The notes below the pieces were generated by a model. It was not told where the DNA came from. It did not search any database and worked only from the letters and a program-made list of their open reading frames with translations. Shown piece by piece: positions 24,924-36,255 of a stretch of DNA of 64,000 bases. Location: assembly GCA_016715885.1 (NCBI GenBank), contig JADJXL010000015.1, positions 372,001 to 436,000 of the forward strand, given 5' to 3'. This stretch comes from Polyangiaceae bacterium (GTDB lineage Bacteria; Myxococcota_A; Polyangia; Polyangiales; Polyangiaceae). A program made the translations under genes and the position numbers. Positions within the stretch are counted from its first letter, which is position 1. Each line of letters starts with the position of its first letter.

Positions 24924-26474
24924 ATGTCAGCAGCCAATGCCAAGCGCAGACGAACCGTCGCGGGCAGGTTGCTCGCCAGTTACGTGCTGGTGCTCGTCGC
25001 TTCCACGATCACCGTGGCGTGGAGCTTGCGAGCGCTGCGCGATGCTGCGCGTGATGCCGAGCTCTTGCGCAACGTTTACGTGCCGATGGTGCGCCAAATC
25101 GACGAGGCTCTCGCCGATCAGAATCTGCTGAACTTGCAGCTCAACCACATCACGGCGGCGAAGAACCCTGGTGACGTGCGCGAGTGGATCGAGACGGCTC
25201 GACGTACGCGTCCGCTCACGTTTGCCAAGGTGCGCAAGACGGCGGAACGAGAGCTCGATGGGGGAGACACATCGGTTCGCGCATTCCGTGCTGAAGTCGT
25301 TCGCGAGGCATCCTCGATCGAAAAGTTTCTCACTGCGGAACCGGAACGTTTTGGCAAGTTGTTTCAAGCGCTTGCTACCGGTGACGCCGAGGGTGCAGAG
25401 CGTGCGCGTGACGATGTGCTGAAACGGGAGACCGATGGTGCGCATCGGCTGCGGGCCATTCGAGCGCGCATCGACGAACGCATGGATGCGCTCACGGCGG
25501 AGGCCAAGCGCCGTGAGACGCGCGCGATGCAGCTTCTCGTCGGCTTGTTTGGGCTCACGTTGCTCGTTGGCGTGGCGATATCGGTGTACGCGCGCCGCGT
25601 GCTCGCACCGCTCACGCGCGTCACCGAGCGTGCGGAGGCGGTTGCGCGAGGAGACCTCACGCCGCGGGAAATTGTCGCGACGAACGACGAGATTGGCGAG
25701 CTAGCGACGACGTTCGAGAGCATGGTCGCGGCGATTCAGCGAGCGCGCAGCGAGCTCGTGAACGCCGAGCGCCTCGCTGCGATTGGCAAGATGGCAGCTC
25801 ACGTCACGCACGAAATACGCAACCCGCTTTCGTCCATTGGCCTCAACCTCGAGCTACTCGAGGAGGAGGTCGCGACGAGTGGCAACAGAGAGGCGTCGCA
25901 GCTCGTCGTGGCCATCAGGGGCGAAGTCGAGCGTTTGTCGCGTATCGCCGAGCAGTACCTCAGCATCGCGCGTAGGCCGAAACCGACGCTGGAACGCGAG
26001 CGTGTCGAGGACTTGGTGCACGAGCTGCTCACGTTTGTCAGGCCCGAGCTCGAGCGTGGAAACGTCACGAGTCACGTGAACGTCGATGCGGACTTGCCCG
26101 ACGCGCTCGTCGACGAATCGCTCTTTCGGCAGGCGCTGCTCAACCTCGTGCGTAACGCGCGCGAGGCGATGTCCAAAGGTGGGGAGCTCGTCATCAATCT
26201 GCGCACGGCGAGTGATGGGGGCATCGACCTGACCATCGAGGACAGCGGATCGGGCGTACCCGAGGAGATGCGCGCATCGATTTTCGATCCGTTTTTCACG
26301 ACGAAGCAGCGCGGCACGGGGCTGGGGCTCGCGGTCACACGGGACATCATCGAAGCGCATCGCGGGACGATTCGCTGCGAGGGTCGTGATGAAGGCGGGA
26401 CGCGGTTTTGCATTCGGTTGCCGAAGGCGGAGAGCGTTCCGAAAGCGGAGGCGAGTGCGGTGATTGAGGATTGA
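24924..26474 (+). CDS. Membrane-bound HAMP sensor histidine kinase
   Basis: The 516-residue kinase has an N-terminal membrane segment (LLASYVLVLVASTITVAWSL), a periplasmic helical sensor region to about residue 200, a second membrane segment (LLVGLFGLTLLVGVAISVYA), a HAMP domain (RRVLAPLTRVTERAEAVARGDL), HisKA with His296 (VTHEIRNPLSSIGL) and a HATPase domain (NLVRNAREAM, EDSGSGVPEEM, GTGLGLAVTRDII). The periplasmic part resembles four-helix-bundle sensors. It starts three bases after the Fe-S protein gene, which suggests it may sense something tied to that enzyme (inference). Confidence 0.9.
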   Translation: MSAANAKRRRTVAGRLLASYVLVLVASTITVAWSLRALRDAARDAELLRNVYVPMVRQIDEALADQNLLNLQLNHITAAKNPGDVREWIETARRTRPLTFAKVRKTAERELDGGDTSVRAFRAEVVREASSIEKFLTAEPERFGKLFQALATGDAEGAERARDDVLKRETDGAHRLRAIRARIDERMDALTAEAKRRETRAMQLLVGLFGLTLLVGVAISVYARRVLAPLTRVTERAEAVARGDLTPREIVATNDEIGELATTFESMVAAIQRARSELVNAERLAAIGKMAAHVTHEIRNPLSSIGLNLELLEEEVATSGNREASQLVVAIRGEVERLSRIAEQYLSIARRPKPTLERERVEDLVHELLTFVRPELERGNVTSHVNVDADLPDALVDESLFRQALLNLVRNAREAMSKGGELVINLRTASDGGIDLTIEDSGSGVPEEMRASIFDPFFTTKQRGTGLGLAVTRDIIEAHRGTIRCEGRDEGGTRFCIRLPKAESVPKAEASAVIED

Positions 26475-26498
26475 AGCTCGGCTCCGCCCAGTGCAGTG

Positions 26499-26533
26499 CG
26501 TTGGGGGGATGCGGGCCCGCCGCCCCCCGAACG
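26499..26533. terminator. Strong GC-rich hairpin between convergent genes
   Basis: GGGGGG (26503-26508) pairs with CCCCCC (26523-26528) around an inner perfect palindrome GCGGGCCCGC, and CGTT/AACG extends the outside. It sits 25 bases beyond the histidine kinase stop and before the end of the convergent membrane-protein gene. No T-run follows it, so it may instead act as a transcript-stabilising stem. Confidence 0.5.
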
Positions 26534-26626
26534 CGTAGGTTTCGGTCGTCGCCATACGACAGGATACCACCTGCTTTCTTCAACCACGGCTCGGACGATG
26601 CTTTGAACTCAAAGCATTGCTGTGAC

Positions 26627-27058
26627 CTACGGCAACGCCCCGCTCCCCCACGGCAGCAGTATCAAAAAGACAAACCCTATCAGCACGAGCATCAGCACGC
26701 TCGTCACCAAATACGTCGACCGCGGTGACCGCGCCGTGCTCCATCCATCGCCGTAAAACTTCCCCCGTGAACGCGTCCGCAGCTTCTTCTGCACGCCCGA
26801 AAGCAGCTCCGGCGCCACCGATCCCGGCGGCGGCCTGAGCGCGCGACGCAAGATGTCGCGCATGTCCACTTCATCGAGCGGCGGCTCCGTTTCGTCTTCC
26901 GAACCGTTCTTCTTCTCTTCGTCAGCGAGCCACTCGTCCGCTTCTTTCGCCAGTCGTTCGGCTTCCTCGTCGGTCACGTCTTCGCTCGTGCCCAACGCGC
27001 TTTGCGTCTCGTCCGACGCAGTCGCTTCTTGCTCGTGCTTCGCGTCGTCGCCGCTCAT
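26627..27058 (-). CDS. Acidic single-pass membrane protein paired with an ECF sigma factor (possible anti-sigma)
   Basis: The 143-residue protein has an acidic N-terminal half (MSGDDAKHEQEATASDETQ...), a basic juxtamembrane part (VQKKLRTRSRGKFYGDG) and one C-terminal hydrophobic span (STYLVTSVLMLVLIGFVFLILLPW). It overlaps the sigma factor gene by four bases, the usual arrangement for an anti-sigma partner. However, it has no HxxxCxxC zinc motif and no match to a known anti-sigma family that I recognise. The anti-sigma role is therefore context-based. Confidence 0.6.
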   Translation of the reverse strand: MSGDDAKHEQEATASDETQSALGTSEDVTDEEAERLAKEADEWLADEEKKNGSEDETEPPLDEVDMRDILRRALRPPPGSVAPELLSGVQKKLRTRSRGKFYGDGWSTARSPRSTYLVTSVLMLVLIGFVFLILLPWGSGALP

Positions 27059-27678
27059 GACTTCTTCTCGCCCTTGGATTTGTCACCGAGCGCTTTTTCG
27101 ACCAGCGCCTTGAGCTGCGCGCGCCCCCGGAAAATCCGGCTCTTGACGGTTCCCTCGGCCAAACCCGTCAACTGCCCGATCTCCTCGTACGACATGTCCT
27201 CCACGTCGCGCAGAATCAACACCTCGCGAAAATCCGGATCCACCCGCTCGATCGCTCGCTTCACGATCGTCTCGAGCTGCAACCCTTCGAGCATGTCGTC
27301 CGGTCGTTCCACGCGCGCAACCGTGACGCCCTTGCCTGATTCCCCCGTGAGCCGCTCGGCAATTTCGTGGATGTCGTCCTGCTGTCCCGATCGCCGACGC
27401 GACAGGTACTTCATCCGGTTCTTGGAGAGGTTCACGGCGATGCGAAAGATCCACGTGGACAGCTTCGAATCGCCTCGGAACTGATCGATCGCCTTGAAGA
27501 CTTGGACGAACACTTCTTGCGCCAAGTCCTCCGCCTCTTCACGACGCCCGATCATGCGGAACACGAGCGCGAACACGCGCCGCTCGTACGCGATGACGAG
27601 CTCGTTGAACGCAGACTCGTCACGCGCAACGAGACGTGCGACGAACCTTGCTTCCTCGGTCTCGTCGTCGCTCGTCAC
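27055..27678 (-). CDS. ECF-family RNA polymerase sigma factor (RpoE-like)
   Basis: The 207-residue protein shows sigma region 2 (ESAFNELVIAYERRVFALVFRMIGRREEAEDLAQEVFVQVFKAIDQFRGDSKLSTWIFRIAVNLSKNRMKYLSRR) and region 4 (DFREVLILRDVEDMSYEEIGQLTGLAEGTVKSRIFRGRAQLK), joined by a linker without region 3. This is the RpoE-type ECF layout. The stop overlaps the following membrane-protein gene by four bases. A tRNA gene on the same strand lies 116 bases upstream. Confidence 0.92.
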   Translation of the reverse strand: MTSDDETEEARFVARLVARDESAFNELVIAYERRVFALVFRMIGRREEAEDLAQEVFVQVFKAIDQFRGDSKLSTWIFRIAVNLSKNRMKYLSRRRSGQQDDIHEIAERLTGESGKGVTVARVERPDDMLEGLQLETIVKRAIERVDPDFREVLILRDVEDMSYEEIGQLTGLAEGTVKSRIFRGRAQLKALVEKALGDKSKGEKKS

Positions 27679-27794
27679 CCAGCCGCTCCTTGCAGCTACG
27701 GTAAACGGCCTAGCGATGCGGACGCCAGCGACTTCGGGTTTCGCGGCGACAACCAGTGCGCACGCGGGATGTTGGGACGGAAGCTAGACAGCGT

Positions 27795-27868
27795 TGGTTC
27801 CGACGCGTGGATTCGAACCACGATTAGAGGATTCAAAGTCCTCCGTCCTGCCCTTGGACGACGTCGGA
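27795..27868 (-). tRNA. tRNA-Gln (anticodon UUG)
   Basis: On the minus strand the acceptor arm TCCGACG (27868-27862) pairs with CGTCGGA (27805-27799). The D arm GTCC...GGAC, the anticodon stem GAGGA/TCCTC with loop CTTTGAA, and the T arm CGTGG-TTCGAAT-CCACG are complete. The discriminator base A and an encoded CCA end complete the 74-base gene. The loop gives anticodon TTG, reading CAA/CAG for glutamine. Confidence 0.93.
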
Positions 27869-27937
27869 TCGGGCCCGTGAGGGTCACGGGGACGGGACCA
27901 TAGCGCGAGTTCTTTGGTTTCGCTACGGCCTGCTTGT

Positions 27938-28819
27938 TCAATGACGCCCTCGTCGCGAACGACGTTGCCCCACTTCCTTGTGTTTCCGCGCTGACAGTGA
28001 CACCGGCTCCACCGCACGCGCCGCTTCCGCCTCGATGCGCCGCTGTAATACCTCTTCCACCTGCCGATTCGCCCGGTCCATCGCTCCTTGAAGCCGAGCT
28101 GTCGCCACCGGGCGATTGGCACTCGCCACCTCGTCGGGCACATCGGAGCTCTGCGGCACGGCGACCAGCCCCACCGCTGCCGCCGCGGCGAAACACGCTG
28201 CCACGAACGCAGCCCGACCCCCGGAAATACCCTTCATCCGCCGCGAAATCGGCCCCGATTGCGCAGGCTGATCATCCTGACCATCGTTGACCGCGTCTGT
28301 CGTGCCAAACCCGAGCGGCGTTCGATCATGCGATCGCACGCTCATGAGCTCCGTTGGCGTCGGAATCACCGGCGGAGGTGCCAGCGAAAGCGAGTCCGAG
28401 AGCGCATGCGCGAGCTCCGGTACGTTCGCGACCATCTCCCAGCTTTCCATCCCATTGCACCAGACGCTCGTCTTGCCCTCCACGTCCCCGCGAGCGAGCG
28501 CCATCCAAAGCTCGAACGTCGTCATCGCGAGCATCGATGTCCCAAGGTCCACGCACCACTCGGGCGGCGGCCGATTCACATCAAAACGCTCCTCTTCCTC
28601 GGCGAACGCTTGCTTGTCCTGGTCGGCATCCGGCGCAGGCACCATCGACACCCGCGGCAGGTCGATCCGCGCAAAGGGCACGTCTGGAAAGTCCGTATGC
28701 GCTTCGAGCGCACTCAGCCCATCAGCCTCGAGATCGGTTTGCTCGGATCCAATGCGCAACACGGTTGCGTCTTCATTTACCGCGGCTTGGATGGACGACG
28801 ACGCACTCGACGCCTGCAT
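27938..28819 (-). CDS. GYF-domain membrane protein
   Basis: The 293-residue protein has, at about residues 80-140, a GYF_2-like block: EWCVDLGTSMLAMTTFELWMALARGDVEGKTSVWCNGMESWEMVANVPEL, with the W...G.....t.eL..l...G.i...t.VW..GM..W pattern common in myxobacterial polarity and surface-associated proteins. A hydrophobic span (AAFVAACFAAAAAVGLVAVP) lies near residue 215, followed by a helical charged tail. The open frame begins at 28957, but the ATG at 28819 has AGGG six bases before it. Function is unknown; GYF domains bind proline-rich partners. Confidence 0.6.
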   Translation of the reverse strand: MQASSASSSIQAAVNEDATVLRIGSEQTDLEADGLSALEAHTDFPDVPFARIDLPRVSMVPAPDADQDKQAFAEEEERFDVNRPPPEWCVDLGTSMLAMTTFELWMALARGDVEGKTSVWCNGMESWEMVANVPELAHALSDSLSLAPPPVIPTPTELMSVRSHDRTPLGFGTTDAVNDGQDDQPAQSGPISRRMKGISGGRAAFVAACFAAAAAVGLVAVPQSSDVPDEVASANRPVATARLQGAMDRANRQVEEVLQRRIEAEAARAVEPVSLSARKHKEVGQRRSRRGRH

Positions 28820-29012
28820 GAGACGCCCTTTCACGATGGAGAACGGCACTCCGCGAACCACTCGACAGGGAGCGGCAGGCGGCGAGCCAGTGAACAAAGG
28901 CGTCGTTATCTGAACTCGGCGAGAAGGGCCAAATTCTTTGACGACCGCACCTGGCACCTCTCAGGGGACCAGAACGCCGATCCGTTTGGAATGAGGCAAA
29001 ATCGGGGGGTAT

Positions 29013-29082
29013 GGGGGGGCCGAGCCTCGCCGTGTTTTTGTGCGAAGCGCAAAAACACCGGGAGGCGAGCCTCGGCCCCCCC
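29013..29082. repeat. Large imperfect palindrome downstream of serS
   Basis: A ~70-base inverted repeat starts with seven G (29013-29019) and ends with seven C (29076-29082). The inner arms GTGTTTTTGTGC and GCGCAAAAACAC flank a GAA loop, with a few mismatches and a bulge of about four bases. It begins about 80 bases beyond the serS stop. It could terminate serS transcription, or be an interspersed palindromic element; I see no second copy in this window. Confidence 0.7.
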
Positions 29083-29162
29083 ATCGTAAACTAGCCTCGC
29101 GCAGCGCGCGTCCCACGCGCGCGGAGCGAGCGTCCAGATCTGGCCCGGTCTTAGTTCCGCAC

Positions 29163-30461
29163 TCAAACCCCGCGGATCACTTCGCATCCCATGTACGGCC
29201 GAAGCACTTCCGGAACGACCACCGTCCCGTCCTCTTGCTGGTACTGCTCGAGGATCGCGATCACCGTGCGACCCACGGCAAGCGCGGAACCATTCAGCGT
29301 ATGCAAGAGCCGAGCTTTCCCCTTGGGCTCCGGCCGGTACCGAATCTGCGCACGACGCGCCTGGTACTCCCCGAAGTTCGAGCAGCTCGAAATCTCGCGA
29401 TAAAGGTTCTGCCCCGGCAGCCATACTTCGAGGTCGTACGTTTTTTGCGACGAGGCGCCCATGTCTCCGGCGCACAAGAGCGACACGCGATAATGCAGCC
29501 CCAAACGCCGCAACACTTCCTCGGCGTGCCGCGTCAGCTTTTCATGCTCTTCGTTCGACGTCTCCGGCGTCGCAAACCGCACGAGCTCCACCTTGTCGAA
29601 CTGATGTTGCCGAATCAGCCCGCGCACGTCCTTTCCGTGGCTTCCGGCTTCCGCGCGAAAACACGGCGTGTAGGCGGTGTAGGCCAAAGGTAGGCGATCC
29701 ACTTCGAGGATCTCGTCGGCATGAAGGTTCGTCACGGGCACTTCTGCCGTCGGAATCAAAAACAAGTCGTACGCGCGCTCCGGATCGCTCTTGTGCGTCT
29801 TGAAAAGATCATCGGCGAATTTCGGCAATTGGCCCGTACCGAAAAGCGCCGAGTCCTTCACGAGAAACGGCGGCAAAACTTCCGTATACCCATGATCGCG
29901 CGTGTGCAGATCGAGCATGAAGCTGATGAGCGATCGTTCGAGCCGCGCGGCGGTGCCCATCAGAACCGTGAATCGAGCGCCGGATAGCTTCGCCGCACGC
30001 TCGAAGTCCAGGATTCCGAGCGCTGTGCCGATGTCCCAATGTGCTTTGGGCGTGAACGAAAAGGACGGTTTGTCGCCCCAGGTCCGAACGACGACGTTGT
30101 CTTCTTCGCCTTTGCCTTCGGGAACCGACGGATCGGGAATGTTCGGAACGAGCGGCAGGATGGCAGAAATGGACGCCAGCACGTCGTTGAGCTGTTTTTC
30201 GGCTTCTTTGATTTCGCTCGACAGAAGCTTCAGCGCTTCCCGTTGTTCGGCGAACTCGGGAGACTTCTTGTCGGCCTTGGCCATTTTTTCATTGGCCAGG
30301 TTGCGCTGCGCCTGCTTGGCCTCGACGACCGCGATGAGCTCGCGGCGTTTTTGACCAAGCTCGGCAATGGGAGCGAGCGTTTCGGCTGCTGCGGGCGAGC
30401 GTCGCGCCAAGCCGGCGCGAACGTCGTCCAGTTGATCGACGACGTGACGGAGATCGAGCAT
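29163..30461 (-). CDS. serS: Seryl-tRNA synthetase
   Basis: The 432-residue class II synthetase charges tRNA-Ser. The N-terminal coiled-coil arm (about 1-110, MLDLRHVVDQLDDVRAGLARR...) and the class II motifs are visible: motif 2 in YTPCFRAEAGSHGKDVRGLIRQHQFDKVEL and motif 3 in LNGSALAVGRTVIAILEQYQQEDGTVVVPEVLRPYMG. The N terminus MLDLRHV matches the family and the length is normal. The large palindrome lies downstream of its stop; the low-GC two-gene insert begins 81 bases upstream of its start. Confidence 0.97.
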   Translation of the reverse strand: MLDLRHVVDQLDDVRAGLARRSPAAAETLAPIAELGQKRRELIAVVEAKQAQRNLANEKMAKADKKSPEFAEQREALKLLSSEIKEAEKQLNDVLASISAILPLVPNIPDPSVPEGKGEEDNVVVRTWGDKPSFSFTPKAHWDIGTALGILDFERAAKLSGARFTVLMGTAARLERSLISFMLDLHTRDHGYTEVLPPFLVKDSALFGTGQLPKFADDLFKTHKSDPERAYDLFLIPTAEVPVTNLHADEILEVDRLPLAYTAYTPCFRAEAGSHGKDVRGLIRQHQFDKVELVRFATPETSNEEHEKLTRHAEEVLRRLGLHYRVSLLCAGDMGASSQKTYDLEVWLPGQNLYREISSCSNFGEYQARRAQIRYRPEPKGKARLLHTLNGSALAVGRTVIAILEQYQQEDGTVVVPEVLRPYMGCEVIRGV

Positions 30462-30542
30462 GCGCGGGGGTGTAGTCGAGGATGAGGCGGGTGTCAGCAG
30501 TTATTCTGCTGGGTCAGCACACCTGCAAGACGGACGTCGTCA

Positions 30543-31721
30543 TCACTCTGGGAAATCGTCCGCTGTGCTCAGCAACTGATTCAGCATTGAGGGACGAGAT
30601 GGACATGCAAATATCCCCGCGTCTCTTGTGGCCTGCATGGTTCGAGACCCATCGCAATGCAGAGTGACGACGACCATGCATTGGCCGTCGATGCACTGTG
30701 GGGCAGGTGGCACGGTCAATTCCCATTGGCATGATTTTGCGCGATCGAACGCACCACCGACATCAGCCGTGATCGCCAACTGAACGTATCTTTGACGAAG
30801 TTTTTCCAATGTTGGACTGTCGGGCAATTTGGCCTTCTGATTAAACGGAGTTACAGGAACGAAGACCTCGCCATCCCGCTTGTTATCGAGGTGTAGTTGC
30901 CAAGCCTCTTCACAGAAGGCGTTGTCCGAGCCATGGTGTGCAATTTTAACGACATCAAGCTCTCGAAGAAGCGGAAGACGACGACCATCTCCTCGACTCA
31001 GTTTCGTTATCACTCGCTCCCACTGCGGTTTTTCTACATCACCACAGAGTAAAATTCGATGGGACAGCCATTGAATGGACAACGCAATGGAAAATGAATT
31101 GGGATGGTCGCCGGGCGATTTCGGTCCATTCAGCAGCTTTTGTCCCTCCTCCGGAACGATCCACTCCCCACTTTCGTTCCGACGTACGAGATTGTCCACT
31201 TCAAACGCTCGGATCGCGCTGATACTGTGCGGAGGTGCGACAGCTTGGACGATGCATCCGCTCGGTTGATGCTCCCAAGGCAGAGTTTTCCAATGCACCA
31301 AGTCGGTACGGTTGCATTCGGCCAGCCGATCAATCCGCTCTACCGTCCTCTGAAGCTCGAGGTAACGCCTGTTGCCGGGTTTTGCGCGAAGCCATTTCGC
31401 GACGAGTCCACGCATGCTACCGACGAAATCCGAATGCCAAAGTAATTCGGGGTCGAATTCATCAATTAGCTCCGGTGCACCACCGATATGGTCTTCGTCA
31501 GAATGCGTTAATACCAGTAGATCAATTTTCTTAATATCAAGCTTCCGCAGGAGCGATGCGGTTAGATTTTTCCCACGTCTCGTCTTACGACAGGAATCGA
31601 CGACCATGCATCGGCGGTTGGAGCCAGGAAATAGTACTACCTGGCTTTCCCCATAGCCTGAGCCCAGAACGTAAATAATCAGACGATCACTATTGGGGGG
31701 CGCTAGCTGCTCATTCGTCAT
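30543..31721 (-). CDS. Metallo-beta-lactamase-fold hydrolase, ComEC/Rec2 C-terminal type
   Basis: The 392-residue protein carries the metal-binding motif HSDEDH (residues 73-78, in LLVLTHSDEDHIGGAPEL). Later it has a strand-turn ILLCGDVE and the motif VVKIAHHGSDNAF, which are typical of the ComEC-like MBL family that acts on nucleic acids or small phosphate esters. It has no membrane segments, so it is the stand-alone hydrolase. The frame extends to 31820, but the ATG at 31721 overlaps the preceding gene by 11 bases and gives a normal start. GC content is visibly lower than in serS and clpB on either side. With the upstream gene it forms a two-gene unit, possibly a defence or stress module. 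Confidence 0.8.
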   Translation of the reverse strand: MTNEQLAPPNSDRLIIYVLGSGYGESQVVLFPGSNRRCMVVDSCRKTRRGKNLTASLLRKLDIKKIDLLVLTHSDEDHIGGAPELIDEFDPELLWHSDFVGSMRGLVAKWLRAKPGNRRYLELQRTVERIDRLAECNRTDLVHWKTLPWEHQPSGCIVQAVAPPHSISAIRAFEVDNLVRRNESGEWIVPEEGQKLLNGPKSPGDHPNSFSIALSIQWLSHRILLCGDVEKPQWERVITKLSRGDGRRLPLLRELDVVKIAHHGSDNAFCEEAWQLHLDNKRDGEVFVPVTPFNQKAKLPDSPTLEKLRQRYVQLAITADVGGAFDRAKSCQWELTVPPAPQCIDGQCMVVVTLHCDGSRTMQATRDAGIFACPSRPSMLNQLLSTADDFPE

Positions 31722-33333
31722 GCGCAGTCTCGAAGAATCGGTTTCCCTGGAGCTCTCGGCGCCACAAGTTGTAAAGATCATCACGTTCACTGTGTCGACC
31801 GCCGCGACTGAGGCCGTCAAACACCATGCGCGCGAAATAACCTCTGGCAGTATCCTTCCACCTCGAATTTTGGTAGGAAATCATGCGTTCTTCGAATTCG
31901 ACATTCACGTATTCGCCGCATTGCGCACGAAATCCCAATAGCCGGCCAACATAAAGCGGATTGTCGGTTTTCTCTTCCGCAACCGCACGACTGTAAGCAC
32001 CGCCAATTTGTCGACGTTCGTCCTCCGTCAGTCCGCTACCCCCCTGATTCAACCTTCTCTCAGCTTCGCGCGCAAGATTGAACCCGAAGTACTCCCATGC
32101 ATAGGCATCATTTTCATCAAATTGCTCGACAATGGCGCGATACACATCGGCAGCGGCAGCAAATCGACCTTCTCGACTCAGCCGGTACGCAATTTCTCGC
32201 AAATCGGTCCCATAATATTTGGCCGTCTTTTTCGCAATCTCCACGTCACCGCTTTGAATGGCGTATTGATGGACTTCGAGCTGTTCCGCCAGAGGCAATC
32301 TTTGAAAATATGTTTCTCCTTGCTCCAGCACGTTCCGAGCAAGTCGCTCATTGTCGGAGCTCCATACTGTAGGGGACTCAATGCGCGCCAGGCGTCGTAA
32401 AAATGTGCGAATGCGCCGGGGAATGTGGATTGACGCACCATTCTGTGACGATTGGATGCGTTGAATAAATCCACACGCTTCGAGCGCATCGATGGCAGAC
32501 GACATGACTCCGAGAGCCCCCAAACGATCCGCAGCGTCAGCCACTTGCCACGATTCATCAGCGTTCTCCGCGGGATCTACCGGGAAAACAACGAAACCTC
32601 CCACGGAACCGTTGAGCTTCTGTGGGCCGCGGAGCACACTCAATCGGCGCCCCGCCGTTCGCGCGGACGGTTTGAGAAGCTCATACGCAAGCATGAGGGT
32701 GTATGTCTCCAGCTTCGCTGATCCCTCCCTCAAAATTTCTTCGACGTCTTCAACATCAAGGACCTTCCGTTGCTCAACGAGCCAAGACAATACTGGGCGC
32801 ACGTCAGAACTGATCTTGTGAAAGCTGCGCTCGATACCCTGCTCGGCAATCGGCGCAACATTTACGGACGCGCGAACAAGACCATCTGGCAGTTCCGCCG
32901 ATACTTCATCGGCAACGTTCGGGCGCAACACGAGCCATCCGCCTGCATCGATGGCGTTACACAAGCAATCGAAAAATTCTCTTCGTTGCCGACGGAGCTC
33001 TCTGTCACGCCAAAGTTTCGCCCCCTTCGGCCGCCGCGTATGCAATGCATCGAAATCAACGATGGCACCAATATACCGCCTCATGGACGCCCGCGGAACA
33101 CGGTGGAGTATGCGCTTGAGGTGGTAGAGACGTTCAGCCCATGCCGTCCCGGGTTGTTTACACGCTTCAGCATCCTCCTGAAGCTGCCGTGACTCGTGGG
33201 CCAAACGATCCGCGATCAGCACTGTCAGCCGAAGTGGATCATCCATGTCACCGAACGCCCGGAACAGCGGGATTCCGACTGCGTCCGCTGCCCAGCTCGC
33301 GTTGACGATTCGTGACGACAGATTGCTCGACAT
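31711..33333 (-). CDS. STAND/NB-ARC-like protein apparently lacking its P-loop, with helical repeats
   Basis: The 540-residue protein begins MSSNLSSRIVNASWAADAVG, followed by IPLFRAFGDMDDPLRLTVLIADRL, which resembles the segment just after Walker A in MalT-type STAND ATPases. YIGAIVDFDAL is Walker B-like and WLVLRPNV fits sensor 1. A winged-helix-like part follows (SSAIDALEACGFIQRIQSS), then TPR-like helices (EGRFAAAADVYRAIVEQFDENDAYAWEYFG). No GxxxxGK[ST] is present, and an in-frame stop lies nine codons upstream of the start. Either it is truncated or it works without ATP binding. It overlaps the MBL gene by 11 bases and has lower GC than its neighbours. The family assignment is inference. 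Confidence 0.55.
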   Translation of the reverse strand: MSSNLSSRIVNASWAADAVGIPLFRAFGDMDDPLRLTVLIADRLAHESRQLQEDAEACKQPGTAWAERLYHLKRILHRVPRASMRRYIGAIVDFDALHTRRPKGAKLWRDRELRRQRREFFDCLCNAIDAGGWLVLRPNVADEVSAELPDGLVRASVNVAPIAEQGIERSFHKISSDVRPVLSWLVEQRKVLDVEDVEEILREGSAKLETYTLMLAYELLKPSARTAGRRLSVLRGPQKLNGSVGGFVVFPVDPAENADESWQVADAADRLGALGVMSSAIDALEACGFIQRIQSSQNGASIHIPRRIRTFLRRLARIESPTVWSSDNERLARNVLEQGETYFQRLPLAEQLEVHQYAIQSGDVEIAKKTAKYYGTDLREIAYRLSREGRFAAAADVYRAIVEQFDENDAYAWEYFGFNLAREAERRLNQGGSGLTEDERRQIGGAYSRAVAEEKTDNPLYVGRLLGFRAQCGEYVNVEFEERMISYQNSRWKDTARGYFARMVFDGLSRGGRHSERDDLYNLWRRELQGNRFFETAHDE

Positions 33334-33453
33334 GCGTGCACCGACGCTATCACAGCTTCATCTTCATGTCGACGCGAACAACCAGCGGCGTTGACTGGGA
33401 ATATCGTACGTGACCACTCCTCACGCCAACGCCGCCAGGTCCACTTGGGCTGC

Positions 33454-36063
<2,610 letters not shown>

Positions 36064-36255
36064 GGCCCGCATGGTAAGGCGCGATCTCGTCCTTGCAAGG
36101 GCCTTGCCACAATATGCATGCGAGCGCATGTCCGGTACGGACGTCTGAGGAGTGTCCCCATAACGCAGGAAATTCGGGCCAATGTCGTCGAGTTTGCCGC
36201 GGGATATGTCGATTTTTTCCTGTTGCGCCACGCTTGAATGCGCTAGCATCGGGGC

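Noticed and set aside
36064..36255. Heat-shock (CIRCE or sigma-32) element before clpB
   Set aside because: No CIRCE inverted repeat and no convincing -35/-10 pair could be found in the 192-base gap.
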